Assembly: GCF_902506495.1 (NCBI RefSeq)
Contig: NZ_LR733264.1
Span: forward strand, 1,353,312 to 1,417,311
Reading direction: 5' to 3'
Origin: Pseudomonas sp. 8O
GTDB taxonomy: Bacteria; Pseudomonadota; Gammaproteobacteria; Pseudomonadales; Pseudomonadaceae
Length of the DNA: 64,000 nucleotides
The notes beneath the pieces are model-generated. The model did no database searches and was not told where the DNA came from. It saw nothing but the letters and a program-made list of their open reading frames with translations. A program made the translations under genes and the position numbers. Shown piece after piece: positions 58,167 to 64,000 of the stretch. How positions within the stretch are numbered: the first letter of the stretch is position 1; each line of letters starts with the position of its first letter.

Positions 58167-58589
58167 TCAGGGAATGGGCATTTTCTCCGAGCCGGGGCCG
58201 AGCGGCTGGCCGTAGCTGAACTCCACGTAGTTGCCGGCCGGGTCGCGCAGGCCGCAGTAGTAACCGACCGGGTAGGGTTCGTCGCGTGGCGGCCAGATCA
58301 GGCAGCCGTCGCTTTCGGCCAGGGCGGCGATGCGGTCGACGTCCTCGCGGCTGCTCAGGGCAAAGCCGAAGTGGCTGTAGTCATTGGCTGCCAGGTTCCT
58401 GTTCTGGCCGCCGGGCATGATCACGAAGATGAACTGGTGTTCCTTGCCCGGCTCGGCCATCCAGACGATACGTGTGCCCTTGCCGGGGCGCTCGTGGATC
58501 ACCTGCATGGCGCAGAAACGCTGGTAGAAGGCGATGCAGGCATCGAGATCCGGGACGTGCAGGGCAAGATGGGTCAGGGTAGGGCGCAT
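58167..58589 (-). CDS. VOC-family protein (lactoylglutathione lyase-like)
   Basis: 140 aa of the glyoxalase/VOC fold. The repeat halves begin THLALHVPDLDACIAFYQRF and YSHFGFALSSREDV, with metal-ligand candidates at His in THLALH, Glu in the first half, His in YSHFGF and Glu in YVEFSYG. ATG 58589 follows GGAGG at eight bases. In P. aeruginosa a ring-cleavage-type VOC gene occupies the same slot before gor. The reaction is not certain. Confidence 0.8.
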   Translation of the reverse strand: MRPTLTHLALHVPDLDACIAFYQRFCAMQVIHERPGKGTRIVWMAEPGKEHQFIFVIMPGGQNRNLAANDYSHFGFALSSREDVDRIAALAESDGCLIWPPRDEPYPVGYYCGLRDPAGNYVEFSYGQPLGPGSEKMPIP

Positions 58590-58661
58590 GTTCTTCACCT
58601 CCGACGTTCAGCTTAGCGCGGGCCTTTACGGTATGCTCCTCGTCTGCCAAGGAGATACCCC

Positions 58662-60020
58662 ATGAGTTACGACTTCGACCTGTTCGTTATCGGCGCCGGT
58701 TCCGGCGGCGTACGTGCGGCGCGCTTCGCCGCAGGTTTCGGTGCCCGCGTCGCGGTCGCCGAGAGCCGCTATCTGGGCGGTACCTGCGTCAACGTCGGCT
58801 GCGTACCGAAAAAACTGCTGGTGTACGGTGCGCATTTCGCCGAAGACTTCGAGCAAGCCTCGGGTTTCGGCTGGTCGCTGGGTGAGGCGAACTTCGACTG
58901 GACGACGCTGATCGCCAACAAGAACCGCGAGATCGAGCGCCTCAATGGCATCTACCGCAATCTGTTGACCAACAGCGGCGTCAGCCTGTTCGAAGGCCAT
59001 GCGCGCATCGTCGATGCGCATACCGTCGAAGTGAATGGCCAGCGTCACAGCACCGAACGCATCCTGATCGCCACCGGCGGCTGGCCGCAGATTCCCGATA
59101 TTCCTGGCCGCGAACACGCCATCAGCTCCAACGAAGCCTTCTTCCTCAAGCAACTGCCCAAGCGCGTACTGGTGGTGGGCGGCGGCTATATTGCCGTGGA
59201 GTTTGCTTCGATCTTCCATGGCCTGGGCGCACAGACCTCGCTGCTCTATCGCGGCGATCTGTTCCTGCGCGGCTTCGACGGTGCCGTGCGCGAGCACCTG
59301 CGCGACGAGCTGAGCAAGAAGGGCCTCGACCTGCAGTTCAACGCCGATATCGCCAGCATCGAGCGCCAGGCCGATGGCAGCCTGGCCGCGACGCTCAGGG
59401 ATGGTCGCGTGCTGGAGACCGATTGCGTGTTCTACGCCACCGGCCGCCGGCCGATGCTGGATAACCTCGGCCTGGAAAACGTCGAGGTCAAGCTGGACAA
59501 GCGCGGCTACGTCGAGGTCGATGACCTGTTCCAGACTTCCACACCGTCGATTCTTGCCCTGGGCGACGTGATTGGCCGCGTGCAGCTGACCCCGGTTGCG
59601 CTGGCCGAAGGTATGGCCGTGGCGCGCCGGCTGTTCAAGCCCGAGGAATACCGGCCGCTGGATTACAGCATGATCCCCACCGCCGTATTCAGCCTGCCGA
59701 ACATCGGCACCGTTGGCCTCAGTGAAGAGCAGGCCATCGAAGCCGGGCACAAGGTGAAGGTCTTCGAGAGCCGCTTCCGGCCGATGAAGCTGACGCTGAC
59801 CGAAAACCCGGAGCGCACGCTGATGAAGCTGGTGGTGGATGCTGACAGCGACCGTGTGCTCGGCTGCCATATGGTCGGCCCGGAGGCCGGTGAGATCGTT
59901 CAGGGCCTGGCTGTCGCCCTGAAAGCAGGCGCGACCAAGCAGATCTTCGATGAGACCATCGGTGTGCATCCGAGCGCCGCCGAGGAGTTCGTCACCCTGC
60001 GTACGCCGGTCAGCCGCTGA
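58662..60020 (+). CDS. gor: Glutathione-disulfide reductase
   Basis: A 452-aa flavoprotein. [18 protein letters not shown] is the FAD motif, [14 protein letters not shown] the redox-active cysteine pair, [17 protein letters not shown] the NADPH motif, and the C-terminal [14 protein letters not shown] contains the catalytic histidine-glutamate. It regenerates reduced glutathione in the cytosol. Its position after galU is conserved in pseudomonads. The next gene starts eight bases later. Confidence 0.96.
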   Translation: MSYDFDLFVIGAGSGGVRAARFAAGFGARVAVAESRYLGGTCVNVGCVPKKLLVYGAHFAEDFEQASGFGWSLGEANFDWTTLIANKNREIERLNGIYRNLLTNSGVSLFEGHARIVDAHTVEVNGQRHSTERILIATGGWPQIPDIPGREHAISSNEAFFLKQLPKRVLVVGGGYIAVEFASIFHGLGAQTSLLYRGDLFLRGFDGAVREHLRDELSKKGLDLQFNADIASIERQADGSLAATLRDGRVLETDCVFYATGRRPMLDNLGLENVEVKLDKRGYVEVDDLFQTSTPSILALGDVIGRVQLTPVALAEGMAVARRLFKPEEYRPLDYSMIPTAVFSLPNIGTVGLSEEQAIEAGHKVKVFESRFRPMKLTLTENPERTLMKLVVDADSDRVLGCHMVGPEAGEIVQGLAVALKAGATKQIFDETIGVHPSAAEEFVTLRTPVSR

Positions 60021-60027
60021 GGGCAGC

Positions 60028-60651
60028 ATGGAAACGCTTTTCTATGTCGCCGACCTGTTCGGCGTTGCGGTGTTCGCCATCACCGGTGCGCTGATGGCGG
60101 GGCGCAAGTCCATGGACCTGTTCGGCGTGCTGGTGATGGCCATCGTCACCGCGCTGGGTGGCGGTACGCTGCGTGACCTGATTCTGGACAACCACCCGGT
60201 CAGCTGGATTCGTGACGATACCTACATCCTGGTCGCCTCACTGGCGGCGCTGGGCACCGTGGCCTGGGTGCGCATGACCCGGCCGATTCACGAGAAAGGT
60301 CTGCTGATCGCCGATGCCTTCGGCCTGGCCGTGTTCACCGTGTATGGCACCGAGCTGGCGCTGCAGAGCGGTACGCCGATCAGCACTGCGGTGATCATGG
60401 GGGTGATGACCGGCGTGGTCGGCGGGGTGATTCGCGATGTGCTGTGCAACGAGATCCCGCTGATCTTCCAGAAGGAAATCTACGCCACGGCCTGCATCGC
60501 CGGTGCGCTCACCTTTATCGGCCTGCGCGCTCTGGGCACGCCGCACTGGCTCGATACCGCAGCGGCAATGTTCGCGGTGCTGGCCGCACGTCTGGCGGCG
60601 ATCCACTGGCACCTGGGGTTGCCACGTTTTCATCTTCTGGACAGGCATTGA
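60028..60651 (+). CDS. Trimeric intracellular cation channel (TRIC/YicG, UPF0126) family protein
   Basis: 207 aa with about seven short hydrophobic helices and two internal repeats, each with the glycine-rich GGGTLRDLIL / GGVIRDVLCNE pattern typical of this family. ATG 60028 follows GAGGG. Bacterial members conduct K+ or other small cations; substrate here unknown. It lies between gor and a VOC gene in one direction, closely spaced (8 and 2 bases). Confidence 0.88.
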   Translation: METLFYVADLFGVAVFAITGALMAGRKSMDLFGVLVMAIVTALGGGTLRDLILDNHPVSWIRDDTYILVASLAALGTVAWVRMTRPIHEKGLLIADAFGLAVFTVYGTELALQSGTPISTAVIMGVMTGVVGGVIRDVLCNEIPLIFQKEIYATACIAGALTFIGLRALGTPHWLDTAAAMFAVLAARLAAIHWHLGLPRFHLLDRH

Positions 60652-60653
60652 AC

Positions 60654-61034
60654 ATGATCGAGAGATTGGACCATCTGGTACTGACAGTGGCGGACATCGA
60701 CATCACCGTCGATTTCTATGAGCGCGTTCTGGGCATGCGTCACGAACGCTTCGGCGCCGGGCGCAGCGCGCTGGTATTCGGTCAGCAGAAATTCAATCTG
60801 CATCAGGCCGGGCGTGAGTTCGAGCCCAAGGCGATCAAGCCGACACCGGGCGCCATCGATCTGTGCCTGATCACCCTGTGGCCGCTGGAGCGAGTCATGG
60901 CTCATCTGGCCGAGCAGAGCGTGACGGTGGAAGAGGGGCCGGTGGCGCGCACAGGCGCCGTGGGGCCCATCGAGTCGGTGTACTTTCGAGACCCGGACGG
61001 CAACCTGATCGAAGTGAGCCGTTATCCCGCATAG
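60654..61034 (+). CDS. VOC-family dioxygenase/glyoxalase-like protein
   Basis: 126 aa. It starts MIERLDHLVLTVADIDITVD and ends SVYFRDPDGNLIEVSRYP, both standard for VOC proteins; metal ligands would be the His in RLDHLVL, the His in FNLHQ and the Glu in LIEVS. It begins two bases after the preceding stop. Function unknown; a glyoxalase or resistance-type role is possible. Confidence 0.82.
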   Translation: MIERLDHLVLTVADIDITVDFYERVLGMRHERFGAGRSALVFGQQKFNLHQAGREFEPKAIKPTPGAIDLCLITLWPLERVMAHLAEQSVTVEEGPVARTGAVGPIESVYFRDPDGNLIEVSRYPA

Positions 61035-61203
61035 CGACGGCTTCTTGCTTGCAGCGGCACCTCGCCATCCGCGTGCTGAGGTCGAGGTGCCGAACTTCAC
61101 AAAAAGTACAGCAGCGAAACGGCGCTTGCTGAAATATCTTGAACCCTAAAGGTTCTAAACGGGTCAGGTTCTATTACCGAGTCACTCAATTGGTATAGAA
61201 CTC

Positions 61204-62067
61204 ATGATCAAGAAATGTTTGTTTCCCGCAGCCGGTTACGGCACCCGTTTTCTTCCCGCTACCAAGTCGATGCCCAAGGAAATGCTGCCGGTGGTCGACA
61301 CCCCGTTGATCCAGTATGGCGTCGAAGAGGCACTGCAAGCCGGGCTCAATGAAATCGCCATCGTCACCGGTCGCGGCAAGCGCTCACTGGAGGATCACTT
61401 CGACATCAGCTACGAGCTGGAGCACGAGATCTCCAACACCGGCAAGGAAAAATCCCTCAGCGGCGTTCGTCACCTGATCGATCAATGCACCTTCTCCTAC
61501 ACCCGCCAAGTGGAGATGAAGGGCCTTGGCCACGCCATTCTGACCGGGCGCCCGTTGATCGGCGACGAGGCCTTCGCCGTGGTGCTGGCCGACGACCTGT
61601 GCCTGAACCTCGACGGCGACGGCGTGCTGAGCCAGATGGTCAAGCTCTACGAACAGTTCCGCTGCTCCATCGTCGCCATCCAGGAAGTGCCGATGGACGA
61701 AGTCTCGCGTTACGGCGTGATCGCCGGTGAGGCGCTGCGCGACGATATCTTCCGCATCGACAGCATGGTGGAGAAACCCAACCCGGAGGACGCGCCGTCG
61801 AATCTGGCGATCATCGGCCGCTACATCCTCACGCCCGATATCTTCTCGTTGATCGAACAGACCGAGCCGGGCAAGAGCGGCGAAATCCAGATCACCGACG
61901 CGCTGATGAAGCAGGCCCAGCAGGGCTGTGTACTGGCCTACAAGTTCAAGGGCCGCCGCTTCGATTGTGGCTCGGCTGAAGGCTACGTGCAGGCCACCAA
62001 CTTCTGCTTCGAGAATCGCCACAAGACCCATCCGGTTACTGCCAACCCGCGACTCAAGGCCGTCTGA
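61204..62067 (+). CDS. galU: UTP--glucose-1-phosphate uridylyltransferase (second copy)
   Basis: A 287-aa paralogue of the first galU in this window, with the same motifs (LFPAAGYGTRFLPATKSMPKE, VEKPNPEDAPSNLAIIGRYI). The two proteins are closely similar, but differ through the middle and the second has a longer C-terminus. It is transcribed after a 170-bp gap with no clear ribosome site before ATG 61204 and is not next to ugd. Having two galU genes suggests divided roles (for example LPS versus polysaccharide) or a duplication specific to this lineage. Confidence 0.93.
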   Translation: MIKKCLFPAAGYGTRFLPATKSMPKEMLPVVDTPLIQYGVEEALQAGLNEIAIVTGRGKRSLEDHFDISYELEHEISNTGKEKSLSGVRHLIDQCTFSYTRQVEMKGLGHAILTGRPLIGDEAFAVVLADDLCLNLDGDGVLSQMVKLYEQFRCSIVAIQEVPMDEVSRYGVIAGEALRDDIFRIDSMVEKPNPEDAPSNLAIIGRYILTPDIFSLIEQTEPGKSGEIQITDALMKQAQQGCVLAYKFKGRRFDCGSAEGYVQATNFCFENRHKTHPVTANPRLKAV

Positions 62068-62249
62068 ATGCTTACCCAGGCGCCGAAGGTGCTTGGTTAC
62101 AGAGAGTTGTGGGGATAGCTGTTGCCGAGCACGACGCCGGCAGCGCTATCGCCGAAGGTGAAAAAAGCCTGAACGACTCGGAGCTGAGCCTGCCTGACTT
62201 CAAGTAGGGGCAATAACGCCTCGCGAGTAACTATCAGGAGGTACCAGCA

Positions 62250-62420
62250 ATGGCGACCAGTAAAAATCCGGGTAACTTCGCAAACGATCGTCAAAAAGCA
62301 TCCGAGGCCGGCCGCAAAGGTGGCCACAACAGCGGTGGCAACTTTGCCAATGACCGCCAGAGAGCGTCCGAAGCCGGTCGCAAGGGTGGCCAGAAGAGCC
62401 AGGCAACTCGAAATTCGTGA
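62250..62420 (+). CDS. KGG-repeat general stress protein
   Basis: 56 aa from ATG 62250, with AGGAGG at seven bases. Two near-identical repeats GNFANDRQKASEAGRKGG and GNFANDRQRASEAGRKGG define the KGG (stress-induced bacterial acidophilic repeat) family of small, very hydrophilic proteins. Their molecular function is unknown; expression is often stationary-phase or stress dependent. A terminator follows directly. Confidence 0.9.
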   Translation: MATSKNPGNFANDRQKASEAGRKGGHNSGGNFANDRQRASEAGRKGGQKSQATRNS

Positions 62421-62428
62421 CCACCTGA

Positions 62429-62460
62429 CCAAGGCCCGCATTTTGCGGGCCTTGGTGTTT
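62429..62460 (+). terminator. Terminator of the KGG gene
   Basis: CCAAGGCCCGCA (62429-62440) pairs perfectly with its complement (62444-62455), followed by TGTTT. The 62461-62654 stretch after it shows no gene. Confidence 0.9.
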
Positions 62461-62654
62461 CTGATTCAGGGGCGCTGCGTCAGGTTGCTATGGCTGTCCG
62501 CTGGCAACGACAAAGACTCCTGACTGAAACACTCTGAGCGTCGCCTTCTCGCACCGTCTCGGAACGTCTGTAGGCCCCAGCCTCACGAGCCGTGGATACC
62601 TGGCAGGTGCCGCTACCAGCGTGTGACGAGAACCGGAGGAGGGCTGTAGTCTGC

Positions 62655-62876
62655 TCAGCGCTGGATGCGGTGTGTCGGAGTAGCGCTGTCTTTCTTCGAC
62701 TGCAAGATGCGAGTGACCTGTACATCGCTGAATTCGCTGGGCCATTCGAAGGTGTGAAGAGCGCTCAAGTAGAAACGAGCCTGGTAGGGCGTGAGTTGCT
62801 CGCGGTCGGATTCGACTTCCACGCTGTGCGACTGGTCATGCAGGGTATAGCTGATCAGATGCAATGGCTTGGCCAT
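62655..62876 (-). CDS. Small hypothetical protein
   Basis: 73 aa from ATG 62876, with GGAGG at six to seven bases (MAKPLHLISYTLHDQSHSVE). Acidic-to-neutral, no motif, basic C-terminus. The good ribosome site and start support a real gene; the longer frame upstream runs through a repeat. Function unknown. Confidence 0.65.
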   Translation of the reverse strand: MAKPLHLISYTLHDQSHSVEVESDREQLTPYQARFYLSALHTFEWPSEFSDVQVTRILQSKKDSATPTHRIQR

Positions 62877-62960
62877 CTCGTGCCTCCGGTTTTGCTGAAT
62901 GATGTGAGATAGACCTGCCCAACTCGCTTGCAAGTTCCCGCCATCCGCCGAGTGGTTGCC

Positions 62961-63024
62961 CGTAGGGTGCGCTGCGCGCAACAGTCCCGGCGCCCTCTGC
63001 AGCAGTGCGTATGGCGCACCCTGT
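62961..63024. repeat. GTAGGGTGCGC family repeat pair
   Basis: CGTAGGGTGCGCTGCGCGCA at the left and TATGGCGCACCCTGTG at the right form an imperfect inverted pair, as at 37287-37349. Confidence 0.7.
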
Positions 63025-63046
63025 GTCAACGCGTCGTTTGCTCTCG

Positions 63047-63994
63047 CTAACCGAGCTGCGTTTCAACTGGCTGTTCGTTGCGCTTGCGCAGGTTCTTCGC
63101 ACGTTTTTCCAGCACCGCGTAGGTGACGCTGATCACCAGCAGCGGCAGAAGGTAGTAGAGCACACGGTATGTGATGAGAGCGGCGATAAGGCTGGCCTGG
63201 CTGTGCTGGTGCTGTAGCAAAGCGAGAAACACGGCCTCCAGCACCCCGAGCCCGGCGGGAACATGCGCCACAACCGCAGCCATGCAACTGATCAGCAGCA
63301 CACCAAGCACCGAGGCATAGGTGGCACCTTCCGGTAACAGCCAATAGATCAGGGCGGCCATCAACGACCAGTTGCTTGCGCCGAGGCATAGCTGCAGTAA
63401 CACGATGCGCAACGAGGGCAGGGTGACGTAGCGCTCGCGAAAGCGCCAAACGCGCTGTCTGGAAAACGCGCAGATGCCCACATAGGCGCTAACCAGCCCA
63501 AGCAAGGCAAAACCCAGCAACTGCAAGCTGTTCATGCCCAATGTCCAGTTGTCCGGCAGTTCTATCAGGCGCAGAGAGAAAATCACTCCGGCCAGTGCCA
63601 TGCAACTGGTCCAGTTGGTCAGAAGGCTGAGGCTGAGGATGCGCGTCACCGTCGAGGCGCTCAGGCCGAGGCGCGTGTACAACCGGTAGCGCATCGCCAC
63701 ACCGCCGATCCAGGTGGTGAAGTTGAGGGTGAAGGCGTAGCCAGCCATCGCCACGAGTATGATCTGGCGCGTAGGCAGATGATGGCGACTGTACTTGCGG
63801 CCGAGCAGGTCGTAGCAGCTGAACAGCAGGTAACTGGCTAGCGTAATGAGCGCCCCCAACAGCAGGGTCTGTGCGCTGTAATCGCTGAGTGCCTGACGCA
63901 CTTCCCACCCGTCCAGATTGCGCGCCAACATGTACAGCAGCGTTGACATGGTGAGAAGAAAGATCAATGTGAGTCCGCGTTTGCCCCAGCGCAT
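63047..63994 (-). CDS. Lysylphosphatidylglycerol synthase TM-region / YbhN-like membrane protein (probably continues past the window)
   Basis: 315 aa from the ATG at 63994, but the frame stays open to base 64000 and the true start may lie outside. About eight to nine hydrophobic helices (for example ALITLASYLLFSCYDLLG and LLQLCLGASNWSLMAALIYW), with HVPAGLGVLEAVFLAL, the typical PAGLGxxE motif of the UPF0104/YbhN family. Members act as lipid-related flippases or as membrane parts of MprF-like proteins. The catalytic lysyltransferase domain is absent. Confidence 0.85.
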   Translation of the reverse strand: MRWGKRGLTLIFLLTMSTLLYMLARNLDGWEVRQALSDYSAQTLLLGALITLASYLLFSCYDLLGRKYSRHHLPTRQIILVAMAGYAFTLNFTTWIGGVAMRYRLYTRLGLSASTVTRILSLSLLTNWTSCMALAGVIFSLRLIELPDNWTLGMNSLQLLGFALLGLVSAYVGICAFSRQRVWRFRERYVTLPSLRIVLLQLCLGASNWSLMAALIYWLLPEGATYASVLGVLLISCMAAVVAHVPAGLGVLEAVFLALLQHQHSQASLIAALITYRVLYYLLPLLVISVTYAVLEKRAKNLRKRNEQPVETQLG

Positions 63995-64000
63995 CCAGGG

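Noticed and set aside
62088..62206. Frame ending in GEKSLNDSELSLPDFK just after the second galU
   Set aside because: No start or ribosome site and no recognised family; may be the remnant of a gene end, but too little to call.

Overview
The window is a stretch of a Pseudomonas chromosome. The gene content and order match P. aeruginosa blocks as I recall them: cysB-cysH-thrH-pabB-two MalT-like regulators; the retropepsin / 7TM transglutaminase / ATP-grasp trio; ppsR-ppsA; esterase-rraA-cmaX-crfX-cmpX-sigX-oprF; cobA-nitrate reductase-nirDB-kinase-nasA; and ugd-galU-VOC-gor. Short repeat families between genes and the placement of the prp operon suggest the P. mendocina / P. oleovorans branch. 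That placement is an inference; no 16S rRNA is present.

Layout. 1-9.2 kb: sulfur regulation (cysB end, cysH-like), thrH, pabB and a translationally coupled pair of large MalT/LuxR regulators. 9.2-12.3 kb: a three-gene minus-strand operon for an ATP-grasp ligase, a membrane-bound inactive transglutaminase and a secreted retropepsin-like protein. 12.5-19.5 kb: the 2-methylcitrate cycle operon (GntR regulator, prpB, prpC, acnD, prpF) for propionate, with candidate operators. 19.5-23 kb: PEP synthase and its regulatory kinase, divergent. 23-28.7 kb: the envelope-stress cluster ending in sigX and oprF. 28.7-43.9 kb: a nitrate assimilation region with siroheme synthesis (cobA), nitrate reductase, nitrite reductase, a phosphatase-kinase fusion, an MFS nitrate transporter, a PL7 lyase and an ABC nitrate transporter. 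The three nitrate transcription units (nirB, nasA, nrtA) each show, on the minus strand, a sigma-54 -24/-12 element, a pair of hexaloop hairpins of the ANTAR-binding type and an intrinsic terminator. This predicts joint control by nitrogen status (NtrC/RpoN) and by a NasT-like antiterminator. nasS and nasT are not in the window.

46.25-54.4 kb: a genomic island bounded by a 33-bp direct repeat of the 3' end of tRNA-Ser(GGA). Its left half is a phage-like early operon of small overlapping genes, divergent from a small repressor-like gene, with two matching palindromic operators between them. Its right half is an A+T-rich run of membrane proteins. One of these resembles putative abortive-infection (AbiC-like) proteins and is translationally coupled to an unknown upstream gene, so this is the best candidate for an undescribed phage-defence module. 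No integrase is visible. To the right, up to about 55.7 kb, lies a graveyard of toxin-antitoxin remnants (ParE end, ParD-like antitoxin, two MqsR fragments, an MqsA start).

55.8-64 kb: return to core genes: ugd and two galU paralogues (UDP-sugar precursors for the envelope), glutathione reductase, two VOC-fold proteins, a TRIC-like channel, a KGG-repeat stress protein and a YbhN-like membrane protein at the edge.
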